NCBI GenBank assembly: GCA_035578905.1
Contig: JAQJVL010000750.1
Location: forward strand, 124,001 to 188,000
DNA: 64,000 bases
DNA from: Stictocephala bisonia
Lineage: Eukaryota > Arthropoda > Insecta > Hemiptera > Membracidae
Direction of reading: 5' to 3'
The notes below the pieces were generated by a model. That model was not told where the DNA came from. It made no database searches and saw only the letters and a list, made by a program, of their open reading frames with translations. Below, piece by piece: positions 21,320 through 33,016 of this stretch; the stretch's first letter is position 1; every line of letters begins with the position of its first letter. The translations under genes were made by a program, and so were the position numbers.

Positions 21320-22460
21320 TGAGTTAAATTTCAATGTTTTGTTTTGATGTTAATTGTGATATTCTTTGGTAAATAATAATTAATAATAAAAATTTAGTAA
21401 CTTAGATCAAGTAAAATTGTTTAAACCTAATAGTGAAGTTTAAAAAAGATTTTGTTCATATTGTACTTTAGCATTTTGTATTAAAATACTTTTTAATATG
21501 TTAATGGAAAAAAATAGTGTGTCTTATTGTAGATGTTATTGTGGTATTGCAATTTTTGCTTTTTAATTTTTATTCAGTTGCATTAGAATTGATATAGGTT
21601 TGATCATGCTTTATTAGATTTTTACCAACAATCAATTACTACTAATGATATGCTACTATTTATAATGCATTATTAAACTAATTTACAGCGGAAAACTTAT
21701 AGGATAAGGGAAACCATCTTTTTAAGAAGTAAATATTATGATATGATTTCACTATGAGTTTGTATTGGATAGGAGATGGAATAGTATAGAAACTTCTATC
21801 TGGCGCACTATATAAAAGCCACGGCCTGTTTTTGTGGTAAAACAGCAGTTAAATTGTAACTGTGGAGTTACAACAGATAAATACCGGTACTCTCGATAGT
21901 CTGATCATCTCTGGGTTGATAGAGATGATGAGTGGTAGTTAAATTGGAGAGAGAGTAAACAGGCTTGCGCCAACTTGTAAGGTATTTTCTAAGCAATTTA
22001 ATCCATATATGATACCAGTACTGTTCACTGTTTACACATTCCATAGCTATTGGGATAATACGTTTGCTTCGTCAGGATATTGTTAAGTTATGGTGTTTTA
22101 TCTTTTATAACTTTGTTAAAAATCAGCTCTTGTTAAATTTTGCATTCATATAACTTAACAAATCTGCTTTATGAAAATAATTTGCTATCCTTTCCAAAAC
22201 ACAGTTATAGTAACGGGGAAGACCACCTCCATGTGTGATTGTAGCTTTTTTTGAGTGGTTCAGAATTTTTTGTTATTCTGTAGATTTAGCATCTGTTAGT
22301 GTATCCTTTACTAATGCATAAGTTATGAGAACTAGGCTCTGGAGAAGTTAACATTTGGAAGAAAGCTACCCAGTCAATTAATTCATATTCCTTTTTAAAG
22401 TTATTAAATGTACAGGAAATATTTTAATTTTAAATCTTGATGCTAAGGGTTGTTTTAAGT
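21320..22460. other. Start of MXD intron 3, nothing recognised
   Basis: AT-rich intronic sequence after the exon-3 donor. I looked for a following bHLH exon here and through the rest of the window and did not find one. Confidence 0.45.
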
Positions 22461-22904
22461 TTAACCCTCGAGCCGGCAGTTATTTTTTGCCTAACCGGCT
22501 GGTGATTTTCAGCCAATTTGCTGACTACTTTCTTAAATTAAAAGAATAATAATTATACAGTGTAAACCTACTAATGTTTGGTATCATTGTGATCACAAAA
22601 GAATAGGCTATTATATAATATACATAAAATGTATCAAAAAAATTCTATATTTTTTCCCTGGTAACTTAAATAAAAAAAAAATCCTTTACAAAAATTAAAA
22701 TTAATATACTCTACAAACAATGATGCAATAATGAAACAAAAAATTGAAGATAGCCAAGGTATTCTAAATTGTATATAGTTTTACAAAATATACACATAAT
22801 GGATGATACCTACATAAATATATACTGTACTCCAAAAACTGCATACACTAAACAACAATGAAAATTTGTTACTATGGAAACAGTTGTGATAAAAAAATGA
22901 CTTG

Positions 22905-23070
22905 TCCTGGCTATTGGACTATTAATAAATAGTCCTTTCTGAGCTAAGTCAAACTCAGATAGTAACAATGACTACACTCACTCATTTACAATCATCACAC
23001 TCATTCACTCCTCATAATTCGCCTGTATCTCTATGACCGGCGTCTTAGATATGAATAGAAATGTACACAA
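22905..23070 (+). mobile_element. SINE family A, 3' part
   Basis: 'cctggctattggactattaataaatagtcc', 'gtaacaatgactacactc', and 'gaccggcgtcttagatatgaata' reproduce the 3' 160 bp of the full copy at 40548-41010. It is 5'-truncated. Confidence 0.75.
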
Positions 23071-23436
23071 CAGAGTTTAACATACACTGAAATTTAGATA
23101 AAAACATGCTCTACAAAGTAAATAAATTTGTTGTGTTTTTATCTTGGTGTCCATAGGTGTGAGCTTAAAATGAATGGTAATAAATAAATAAGAACCTAAC
23201 ATAACCATTGAATTGAACTATTTTGTTAGCCTACACTTAGGTTTCATTATAAATAACACTTATGTTTCATTATCAATAACTCATCACTATGTACTAATCA
23301 CAAACTATGATATTTATTACAACATATAAACACCATATAATATACACAATTATTATACCGTAGAATTCAAAAGCGGAAAAAACGCTGCATATCTGTTTAC
23401 AAACAGTGAATATGAGTCGTCATAACTTTACATCTT

Positions 23437-23702
23437 CTTATTTATTTATTCATAAGACGCATATCGTCTAGATATGGGCGAATATGGATTTCGAATGAGT
23501 GTAGATGAGCGAATGTAGTCATTGTTACAAACTAAGGCCGACTATTCCTTAGAAAGTGTCATTAATTAATAGCCCAATGACAAATGAACAGCCGGTGATT
23601 ATCAGCTGATCCTTCTCAAAATGTATTGACTCTGATTGGGATCGAACTGAGAACCTTTAGCACATGAAGCTGGGATTGAACCAACTACGCTACCGACCAA
23701 CT
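23437..23702 (-). mobile_element. tRNA-derived SINE, family B, copy 2
   Basis: Minus-strand head TTGGTCGGTAGCGTAGTTGG (A-box) at 23702, B-box GTTCGATCCC about 60 bp on, and a tail with 'cgcccatatctagacgatatgcgtctta' ending in AATAAATAAATAAG at 23437. It is nearly identical to the copy at 8274-8530, with about ten extra tail bases. Confidence 0.82.
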
Positions 23703-24411
23703 TATTCAATCATATGTTACTTCTACAACAGTGTGTGATATACCACTGCAATCTGCAACTCATGTAGCGTCTAGTGGCATAAGAATTATTTGTGTAGCGT
23801 AAAAACTTGTACTATAATAAATGATTAACGGTGCCGCTACATTTAAAGGCGGTAAACCGCACTATGCTGGTATGAGAGTTAAAATTTGTTCTGTTGGTTC
23901 AAAACCAGTTTGATATTTTCTAATTTTGTGTCCCAATTGTTGCCGAGCTCGATCGTGAAGATGTTGTCAGAGAATTGTGTATTTTAATGGAAGAAGAAAA
24001 ATTCCTCCAAAACTATCATTTTAAGTTCTGTCACCTTTTTAATGAATGGTGGGTATGAAAATAAGAGCATTTTCTCAATCATCAGTGATTCTTCATTTGT
24101 TTGTAAGACTATTAATTTTTCAAGTTATTTAAATTTCATCCAGTTCTATAGGATTTAGTTTAGTGTTCAAAATTTTGAATGGTGGGAATTTATAACAAAT
24201 TGTTGTAACTTCTTTATAAAGAAAAAAATATGAAAGTAAATAAAAATAATTCATTTACTCATGTTGAGGCAAACACACAAACAGTTAATGAAATTTTTCA
24301 CTTACTCATTTATTGTATAACTTGCAACACACTTTGAGTTTGTCACAGCAGCTTCATTATTTTGTGCTGTCGCCTTTTGTTTATTATCGAAACAGTAAAC
24401 CCGTATTAATG

Positions 24412-24545
24412 ATTTAAAATCGATGTTAGTTATCAAACAATCCAATAAATTTTAAGTTTATATTTGTTAACTTGTTTATTGTTAGCAACAAATAAAAATA
24501 AAATTTATTGGATTGTTTGATTACTAAAATTGGTTTTAAATTATA
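24412..24545. repeat. Inverted repeat, 23-bp perfect arms
   Basis: 'atcaaacaatccaataaatttta' near 24430 and its exact complement near 24508, with further imperfect pairing outside (atttaaaatcg.../...ggttttaaat). It looks like a small MITE core or foldback. No coding capacity. Confidence 0.55.
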
Positions 24546-25380
24546 ATTCAAATAAGAAATACCTCAAGAACCATGGACTTAATGAATTATTTACTCAGAA
24601 AGAATTTTGTTGCTAACTTGAGAAGGAAAACTCGTGAGATCCATCTAGCTGCTGTAAGGAGGCATTGAACGCAGGACAAGTTTGAATGATACAGTTGTTA
24701 AAATGTAAAATTAAATGCAAGTTAGAACGTGTAAATGAGTTGTCGCTACAACTAGATTATGTTGGAATTGAAGTTGGTGGTTAAAGCTAGCCGGCATCAA
24801 TCTGCAAAAATGTTGATGTGTAAATTTTGGATTGTTAAAACAACTCATTGATTTGGTACCTACCAAACTCTCTCTTGTCCTGTTGTTGTGTTGAAGGACC
24901 TACATGTGTGTTTTGGGGTTTATTTATTTTTATTTTGTATGTTATTATGTGCACTATTGTTTTATTCTTTATTCTAATCGTATTTTGTTTTCTATGTACA
25001 GTTTAAACATTTTTTCGATCAGTTAAAATTTATTGAATTGCTAAGGATAATTCAAGAAAATATTCTTACAAGTTTTTGACAGACTTATTAGAACATAACA
25101 AAATGTAGGCCTATCGCTTTGTTTGTGTGGAGATTTAAATAAAAAACTTTCTTTAAAAGTCTTTTGTATTGATAGTTTTCATAAGCCACAAAACAAAGTC
25201 TTTCATCTTGATCTTACATTTAATTGAATAGTATGTTGGATAAAGAAAAAGTTAAAAGTTTAAATGCTTGCACAATTTGTAATAAACCTTTACTATTACT
25301 TATAAATAAAAGTGAATGTGGAAGAAACTGGGAGTGGACAGTAGCTGAAACTGACAGCTGCTCCCCACACATAAATTAGT
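24546..25380. other. Nothing recognised
   Basis: AT-rich, with no repeat structure or coding signal that I can support. Confidence 0.4.
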
Positions 25381-25589
25381 TGCATGTCACATATAAACAC
25401 CTGGTATGTTGGGACATTTATGTCACCTCAACCTCTATTTTATTGGCCGTAACCTTCAGCCTAAGCGTATTAATATAATATATACATACATTATATCATA
25501 TGACTCTCATAGGCCAGCTACCAAACTATAAAAGAGTATAAACATAATATTCTAATATAATAAAATCTACAGTATAAAGTACTTGTGTC

Positions 25590-25870
25590 TTAGTGTTTAA
25601 ACATTGATCTCCCGTCACAGAGGTAAATCCAGGTTTCTTAACCATTCAACATATGCTTCTCCATTTGAATGGACCAGCTAATCCCCCCTGAAAAGAACAC
25701 AAAGTGCACTTGTTGTTTACTACGTGATCCATAGTTTGAGTATTGGCTCCGCAAACACACTGGCCATTTGCCATTCCCCACTTAAATTTTCCACTAGTTG
25801 CATTTTCCCTCCCCCGAACAAAGGGACTCCATTCCATATGAGGAAGGTTCATTCCACTGATGCTGGTCAT
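25590..25870 (-). pseudogene. LINE ORF2 C-terminal fragment
   Basis: The minus strand from 25870 reads FKWGMANGQCVCGANTQTMD then HVV, N, CTLCSFQGGL and, in another frame, EAYVEWL-like text. This is the zinc-knuckle-like C-terminal tail of insect LINE ORF2 proteins (W-G-x-A...C-x-CG...QTMxHIV..C....F-GG...WL..LD). It is a short 5'-truncated copy with frameshifts; about 200 bp of possible 3' UTR follows towards 25380. It adjoins the minisatellite beginning at about 25905. Confidence 0.7.
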
Positions 25871-25904
25871 AGGGTCTGATACCAGAAACTTATAAATTTA
25901 AGAT

Positions 25905-26590
25905 GTTTGCAAGTGGCTACTAAGTAGTTACATTTGGCTAGATAAGTTGATCACGGTTGGTTACCAAAGTAGATTTTGGGTGGCTACTAAAGTAGTTTAT
26001 GCATAGCTACCTAAGTTGGTCACAGTTGGATACCCAAGTAGATTATGGGTAGATAGATACTAAAGTAGATTACTGTTGGCTTGAAAAGTAGATGGCTACT
26101 AAAGCACATCACAGGTAGCTAGCTACACAAGTAAATGAGGGGTAGCTAGCTACTAGTTGACCAAAGGTAGCTATTTAAGTAATTTATAGATAGCTACTAA
26201 AGTAGTTAATTGCTGATTTGCCAAGTAGATCACGGGGATCTACCAAGGTAGTTTACAGGTGGCTACATAAGTTGATCACGGTTGGCTACCCTAGTAGATT
26301 ATGGGTTGCTACTAAAGTAGTTTACAGGTGGCTTCTTAAGTTGATCATGGGTGGCTGCTAAAGTAGTTTATGGTTGGCTACCTCAGTTGATCACGGTTAG
26401 CTACCCAAGTAGATTACGGGTGGCTACGTAAGTTGATCATGGTTGGCTACTAAAGTGTAAGTATGGTTGGCATTATAGGTTATGATTGAGGTTGGCTACT
26501 TAAGTTGATCACGGTTGGTTACGCTAATAGATTACGTGTGGCTACGAAAGAAGGTCACGGATAGCTACCCAAATTGATCATGGAGGTTTG
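25905..26590. repeat. Minisatellite, GTGGCTAC-type ~24-28-bp units
   Basis: About 25 diverged units alternate between 'ggttggctacc(c/t)aagtagat' and 'gtggctactaaagtagttta', interspersed with 'aagttgatcacg'. The complement of the array at 1695-1962 has the same monomer. No coding capacity. Confidence 0.8.
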
Positions 26591-26977
26591 TTACATTTTG
26601 TTGCAAATATTCAGGACCGTGTAATCAACAATGGAAAAAAACAATCACTTTCCGTCATCTTTATCCGTATTTTTACGCAATAGTTGTAATGAAAATTGAT
26701 GTCGTATTATCTCTTTGTAGATCTACGTTATGTATGTACTCTGTGTTTTAATCTAGTGATGTTAATTATTTTAAGTAAGTTTTATCATTGTAATAGTGTT
26801 GTAAAATATTGATGTGAAAAAGAGTGGAAGATATGATGAATCGTACAGTGAAATTGAGGTGGATAAATCACTTAGTGTGTTTACAGGCCGTATCGTAAGG
26901 ATGAGCTGGATGGAGCTGGGAGTTAAATTCAATTTCGTATTTACTCTTAGAACTTAGGCTTAAGCGGCCGGTGTCAT

Positions 26978-27181
26978 AACTAGAATCTACATTTTCCGGT
27001 GACAACCGCGTCAATGTACTGTCTACAATATTTACAAGATAACCAGACGTTTCGCCCATATTGTGATATGACAACCTCAGTGGTTTCTTTGAGGCTCTCT
27101 GGCGAAGCGTCTGGTTATCTTGTAAATGTTTTGTAGATAGTACGTTGACGCGGTTGTCACAGGAAAATGTAGATTCTAGTT
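26978..27181. mobile_element. Foldback with ~80-bp arms, Penelope-terminus-like
   Basis: The left arm (26978-27056) and right arm (27101-27181) are inverted copies sharing 'agataaccagacg', 'acaaccgcgtcaa' and 'aactagaatctacattttcc' (complemented on the right). Each arm reads inward-to-outward 'ggcgaaacgtctggttatcttgtaaat', resembling the GAAACGTC end motif of Penelope-like elements and of the insertion at 28465-29163. The loop is about 44 bp. Family assignment is inferred. Confidence 0.5.
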
Positions 27182-27950
27182 CTGTATTTACATTTTATCT
27201 GAAGTGTAGCAGTCGTGGTAACTCATTGCAACTTGCATCGGTAATTGTAAAAGTAAATTAATCTCGGAAAGTGTACTCTTTTCTTTTTTACATATCTTTC
27301 TTGTAAATTAGAATACTTATTTCTGAAGGATTATTAAAAAAATACCCGAATTAATTATTTTCGATTGATTTAATTACTATGCATTTCGTATTTTCACATT
27401 TATGCATATTTTCAACAGCTTTATTTCGATATTATTATTATTATCAAATCATAGAGATCATTGCGAGGTTATATTAACTCTCTGGTCGGTAACACATTAT
27501 AAATAAATATATATATTTTTTGTATATATTTATAATGTGTTATTTTCTATGTATTCTTTTTGTCATCCAGGAATATGTACCTGTTTTTGTAAAGCAGGAA
27601 TGTAATTATAATAATTTCGATACACTCATAATAGTTCATAATTATTTAATTAATTAATTGATGTTTATGTATAGTATATTATTGTTATTTTAATTTCTTA
27701 TCAAGTCCTAAACAATATTTTTTTATTTCTATATGGCACTTAATGCACAAACGATTGCTGTATTCCCCAGAAATAGTTTTGTTTTATATGATAGTTCTTA
27801 GGAGCCATCACGTTCCGTTTTTGTTGTTGTTATAATTATGAAATAAATGTCTTTTGTCGTAAATTTGGGTATGTGTGAGTGTGTATGTCGACCTGTCCTC
27901 ATACTCTGGCTCTTGTCCACGGCTGGCTCACGGACCCATGGTTTCGTATT
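27182..27950. other. Nothing recognised
   Basis: AT-rich. A short inverted repeat around 27490-27540 ('taacacattataaataaatat...atatttataatgtgtta') is the only structure. The last 150 bp become less AT-rich and may be 5' sequence of the LINE that follows. Confidence 0.4.
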
Positions 27951-28451
27951 GGCTGTACCTGTTGCCGACTGTGACGCCGAGCACAATTGCTTATCTAATC
28001 TTCCAAACACTGCTGACCTTCTCGCCTCTTATCTTGTTCCCTTCCACAAATCTCTCAAGTCCTGTCATTTTGGATCATTTAAATTTTGACTTAATTGGTG
28101 TTTCAGAAACTTAGATTAAGCCTAGTTTGGATTCATACGAAGTTGAAATACCAGGGTATGTTCTAATTCGAAATGACAGAGTGAACAATTAGAGGTGGAG
28201 CAACAACGGGAGGTGGAGTTGCACTTTATGTTAGGAATGGGTTAAAAGCTAATGTATTACTTACCTCAACACCTGATTACTCTGCCAAACCTGAATATCT
28301 TTTTGTTGAAATAACCTCTATTAGAAAAGAAAAGCTTCTCCTGGGAATTTGTTATCGGTCGCCCAGAACGGGACTATTAACTGTATTTGAAAATGCTCTC
28401 CTGCACCTTACGCTAAACTACGCTCATGTCTTGGCTATGGGCGATTTTAAC

Positions 28452-28464
28452 ATCAGACTACAAT
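28452..28464. repeat. 13-bp target-site duplication, left
   Basis: atcagactacaat, repeated exactly at 29164-29176. The two copies bracket the foldback insertion inside the LINE endonuclease. Confidence 0.85.
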
Positions 28465-29163
28465 TTACACAATCGTAATCCGGGTTGGACCGTTTCTGGT
28501 TATTATGTACACTATGTACAAATTGCCAACGTTTCGAGCACATTGCAGCACTCATCTTCAGGGCGACACACTTTGCTGCTCGATCCACAGAGTATATGAA
28601 ATCAGACTCTGCTGCTAACTCTATTTATGTTGTCGGGGTCTCAAATTGTAACCACGGGCATTCCTGTCCTCGATGTTTCTAGAAAGGCCCAGGTGGGTCT
28701 GGAATGTCCAGGAGGCAGGCTTAGGTACGCAAAGGTCATTGTCTGTGTCCGGGTGACTTGAAGTTATGCCATATGTTGTCTTTCCAACTGATTTAAAACT
28801 ATTCTTACATAACTTCAAGTCACCGGGACACAGATAATGACCTTTGCGTACCTAAGCCTGCCTCCCGGACATTCCAGACCCACCTGGGCCTTTCTAGAAA
28901 CATCGAGGACAGGAATGCCCGTGGTTACAATTTGAGACCCCGACAACAATTTGAGACCCCGACAAATAGAGTTAGCATCAGAGTCTGATTTCATATACTC
29001 TGTGGATCGAGTAGCAAAGTGTGTCGCCCTGAAGATGAGTTCTGCAATGTGCTCGAAACGTCGGCAATTTGTACATAGCGTACATAATAACCAGACACGG
29101 TCCAACCCGGATTACGATTGTGTAAATAGCTTGAATATCGACCGTGGAAGTCTCCATACGAAG
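28465..29163. mobile_element. Foldback insertion with 13-bp TSD, Penelope-like termini
   Basis: Arms of about 305 bp (28465-28769 and 28807-29126) are inverted copies around a 37-bp loop, followed on the right by a unique 37-bp tail ('agcttgaatatcgaccg...ccatacgaag'). The arms read outward 'ctgaagatgagttctgcaat' then 'gtgctcgaaacgtcgg' at about 29031-29064. This CUGA...GAG-loop-CUC-GAAACGUC arrangement recalls the hammerhead-like terminal motif of Penelope-like elements. On the minus strand one arm plus loop is open (28818-28621, ending GYNLRPRQ) but matches no domain I know. The right arm has a local duplication of 'caatttgagaccccgacaa'. Exact 13-bp flanking duplications prove insertion. Confidence 0.75.
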
Positions 29164-29176
29164 ATCAGACTACAAT
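29164..29176. repeat. 13-bp target-site duplication, right
   Basis: Second copy of atcagactacaat. The LINE coding text resumes directly after it, in a shifted frame. Confidence 0.85.
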
Positions 29177-31395
29177 GTTTGAATCTTGTAACATGACTAT
29201 TCTTCCTATGGACGCCACACACCATACTGCTGATTCTCACACTCTGCTCGACCTACTGGTCGTTAGTGATTCCTCTGAAGTCGTTCGCCATGGTCAAATT
29301 CCAATTCCTGGAATTTCATGCCATAATCGAGTTTTCTTTGTCATACCTATCAAACAATTCAGACAAAAGGCAAACTTTATTACATATAGAAATTTCAGAA
29401 ACATAGACGAAAATCTGTTTTTTACAGATCTTGCTTGTATCCCTTGGCAATTTATTACTGGACTACCAACGGTTGATAAAAATTATGTCCCAATTAAATT
29501 ATTGGATTTTGGATCTCTACAACAAACAGGTCCCTTTAACCACAAAGAGAATATCTAAAAACGTTCCAGACCCTGGCTTACCAATGAAATCCGATCCCAA
29601 ATGAGTAAACGGGATGCTATTTATACCGTAGAGCTAAAAGATCAAGAGATCCAGAACGTATGTTACAATATCGACTTTTACGTAATAAAGTTAAGCAAGA
29701 GCTTCGCAATGCTAAGCTGCGATATATTCATAACTTATTTCCAGATTGAGGAATTTCATCAGCCGCCATGTGGAGAAATATAAAAAGTCTTGGTTGTGGG
29801 AAACACAAAACCACGCTCCCAGTCAATATTCCTTTAAATGATCTAAATGATTTTTTTATTTCATCTTCCATTCCAAACGACCAAGACATTGTTAAATCAT
29901 ATAGAGGGACTCTGTAACCAACCCAATCCACCTTTGCCTTTTGAAAGATTCTCTTTTAAACATGTCCTTAAAATTGATACTCTAAGGGCTTTTCGTAAAG
30001 TTACCAGTAATGCTACAGGAATGGATGGTATTTCTATTAAGATGATAAAAACACTCTTTGCTATTCTTCCTGTCATTACTGCTACATCATTAGGAAAAGT
30101 CATTGCCAACAACTACTTTTCCTATCTTATGGAAGTATGCCCTTGTTCTCACATTAAACAAAGTACCTGTATCATCAGAAGACAAACATTACAGGCCTAT
30201 CAGCATTTCGCCCATCATTGCCTGAATGCCTTGAAAAAAATCGTGCATTTACAAATAAACACATTTCTTGATAATAATAATAATAATATCTTAATACATA
30301 TCAATCGGGGTTTCGTTCCAGCCATAGTACAGAAACAGCTCTTCTCTGTCACAGATGACATTGGAAGAGCCATGGACCTTAGAAAATGCACAGTCTTAAC
30401 TTTGTTTGACTTTCCTAAGGCTTTTGACTGCCCTTCTTCTGGTTAAACTCCAGAATTTAGGATTTTCAGATAGCAAGTTATGTTGGATTAGATCTTCCTT
30501 AACTGATTGTCAGCAGCGTGTGCGTGTTCCTTTAAATCTGTTTCATTTGGTGTTCCTCAAGGCTCAATTTTAGGTTCACTGCTATTTTCCCTATATATTA
30601 ACGATTTATATCGTTGACCTTATGCTCAGTCTTATCCTTCACGAAACAATAACTCGTATTAACCTAGATATTGAAAATTTAGTCAAATGGGCCAAAAATC
30701 ATGGCCTTAAACTTAATGAGGATAAAACACTTATTTGTTCACCTCGCCATCACACCAAATTCAATATAAACAATATCAAACAAATTCTAGTCAATGGCAA
30801 CCCTCTGCATTTCTGTACCTCAGTTAAAAATGTAGGTGTTATTTTTAACCAGAATATGACTTGGGAAGAAGAAGTCAGTCCGTAGTGTTTGTAAAAAGGC
30901 TTCTGGTTCTATCCATGCCCTCAAACAACTTCAATACTTTCTCCCAGTAAAAATAAAGCTTCGTCTTGTAAAAGCACTTGTCTTTCCACATTTAATCTAT
31001 TGCAACTCTGTGTACAATGACATGACTGTGGCTTTGGCTAATAAACTTCAGGTTTGTCAAAATTATTGTATTAGATTTGTTTTAGTTTAAAATATGATGA
31101 TTATATCTCTCAATACTATATTCAAAATTCCATTCTTAAATTGGCCGACCTTAAATTATAAATAATATTGACTATTTTGTTTTTAGTACTTAACGATGGG
31201 AATCCTAAATACTTCTCTCAAAACTTTCAGTATAACTCAAAAATTGGTGCAAAGGAGACACGCTCAGCCTCGTCAATATTACGTATTCCTCTTCATAGAA
31301 CATCTTTCTACTGATGATAGTTACAGACTTGAACGAACGCGGGTTCGCAGGCGTTGTACAGGCTGTATTGTAGCGGACACACCGTGCTATTAAGT

Positions 31396-32150
31396 CGCAT
31401 GATAATGATGCTGTTATTAAATATTTTCTATTTAATGCCTTTTTTAACATATAGCAACATTTTTTAAATTGATACATTGTTTAACAAATCAGAATGTTAT
31501 TTAGTTAATTTGTGAAAATCAACCTTGTACAACTTTACTACTTATTTTTCCCCTTAACATTTTTATATCTATTATTATATCGTGTCGTGAAAAAAAATCC
31601 TATTCTACTATGTTAAAGAACACGTTATGTTAGCATAACAATTTAATATTGTAATATTACTTTAAAATAATTTACTGTGTTTATCAAGGAACATTTCAGT
31701 TCCACATGAACATACACCAAGGATTTACAGTTGAAATACAATACACATAAAGTGCTTTATTTTATTTTACTTCGAAATCAAACGTTTTTTACATTTATAA
31801 AACATACAAAACTGTAAAATATTAGTTTGTATTTAATTTGAAATGTGTATTATATAAATTCGTTAGGTCACATACGTTAGTTGTCGTAATCAACATAAAG
31901 ACGCCTTCACTATCTTAGATACTAAATGTGACGCATGGCTGTACGCTGGTCGAATCTGCGTTCATTTAATTCTGTAACTATCAGTACACTAATTCCTTTT
32001 CAGAAACTGCCTGCAGAGAATAGAATATACTTGATGATGGCTGGGGATGGGGTCTGGGATTAGGGTCGAACGAGGGAATGAGTGAGAGAATGGTAAAATT
32101 GATAATATGTTAGTAGTTTATTTAATTTATATAATTTACTTCTTTGTAAT
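31396..32150. other. AT-rich spacer or LINE 3' UTR
   Basis: No coding signal. It may be 3'-untranslated sequence of the LINE to its left or separate DNA; I cannot tell. Confidence 0.4.
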
Positions 32151-32304
32151 ATAATAATTATTATTTTTCTTTAGTTTATTTCTGTATTTCCATTTTTTAG
32201 GCTTTGTTATATTTACTACTTTAACATAAAAGGGTTAACTGTAAGAGAGGACTTATTAGTCCTAAGTTCGGTAATTGTATAAAACACTTTTTGTAAAATA
32301 AAGC

Positions 32305-32345
<41 letters not shown>
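32151..32345 (+). mobile_element. LINE 3' end with (ATT)n tail
   Basis: 'gtaagagaggacttattagtcc...ttgtaaaataaagcc' followed by about 13 ATT units (32306-32345). A polyadenylation-like AATAAA just before a trinucleotide tail is typical of insect Jockey/CR1-type LINE 3' ends. It could be the true 3' end of the 27.96-31.4 kb LINE or an independent truncated copy. A run of 13 C lies at 32390-32402. Confidence 0.6.
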
Positions 32346-32346
<1 letters not shown>

Positions 32347-32409
32347 TACTACAGTGCTGTTGCTTCTCCCGCTTGCCATCGCTGCAACGCCCCCCCCCCC
32401 CCGTCACTC

Positions 32410-33010
32410 AAGGACAAGCGGAGCAGACTGCTCGGCTCTCTGCTTATCATTACGTTGATAGCAAACAATTTACTCAACGAGTTGTACTCAACTCTGTCAA
32501 TTGTGCTAAACATGGCCATACTATTGACATGGACTGTCCAGTTACTTTGGATTATTTTTTTCTTTTTTGTACAGTGTTATTAATAGTTGGTTGTATGATG
32601 CAGTTTAAATGTTAGGCTTTTTATTTTTGATCTACGATATATGGTTGAAAAAACACCTTGTTACTTGTATACATAAAAATAAGGTTTGCTAGTTTAGGCT
32701 ATTTTTGTATACAAGTTGATGGTCAGGACAAAAAAAAAAAAACCTGTTAGGTATAGGTAGTCTATTGTAAGCAAGGGAGGATGGCACACACGGAGTACAA
32801 GTAGAGGAAGTACGTACTGTAGTGTGTAATCTCGACTACTTTTTTTGTAGGTTAAAATATTTGAGGAATTTTATCTAAGCACATTTTCAAATTGACGTAT
32901 TTTTTAAATTATATGAGTGATAGATTAACTGATATATTTAAGGTCATAGTGTAGGTATATATTTTTTCTAAAGCACTACAAACGAAGCATCCATCTAATT
33001 CATACAACTT
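32410..33010. other. Nothing recognised
   Basis: AT-rich with homopolymer runs and short open frames lacking domains. Confidence 0.4.
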
Positions 33011-33016
33011 GTAACT

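Larger units (their letters stand above)
22465..23878. mobile_element. Candidate TTAA-flanked MITE carrying two SINE insertions
   Basis: TTAA at 22461-22464 precedes CCCTCGAGCCGGCAG, and TTAA at 23879-23882 follows a right end whose complement is CTCTCATACCAGCA. The ends match at about 9 of 14 positions. The length (about 1.4 kb) and TTAA target suggest a piggyBac-type non-autonomous element. Two SINEs (22905-23070 and 23437-23702) lie inside. The terminal match is weak, so this is tentative. Confidence 0.4.
27960..31395 (+). pseudogene. Jockey/CR1-group LINE, endonuclease and RT, interrupted
   Basis: Plus strand, in order: endonuclease text FDLIGVSET (about 28080), YSAKPEYLFVEITSIRKEKL and LLGICYRSPRTG (28280-28370), then MGDFNI (28438-28456), where a 699-bp insertion interrupts. 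After it come LDLLVVSD, CHNRVFFVIPIK, a linker (WLTNEIRSQMSKRDAIY, SSAAMWRNIKSLG), and RT with RKVTSNATGMDGISIKMIK (about 30000), TLFDFPKAFDC (about 30400) and VPQGSILGSLLFSLYIND (about 30550). The segment holding the catalytic (F/Y)ADD is deleted: text jumps to NLVKWAKNHGLKLNEDKT. C-terminal palm and thumb pieces continue to about 31160. Several stops and frameshifts are present. The element is dead. Confidence 0.82.

Noticed and set aside
29847..30446. 199-codon plus-strand frame as an intact gene
   Set aside because: It contains RT text of a decayed LINE; neighbouring pieces are in other frames and the catalytic ADD block is deleted.
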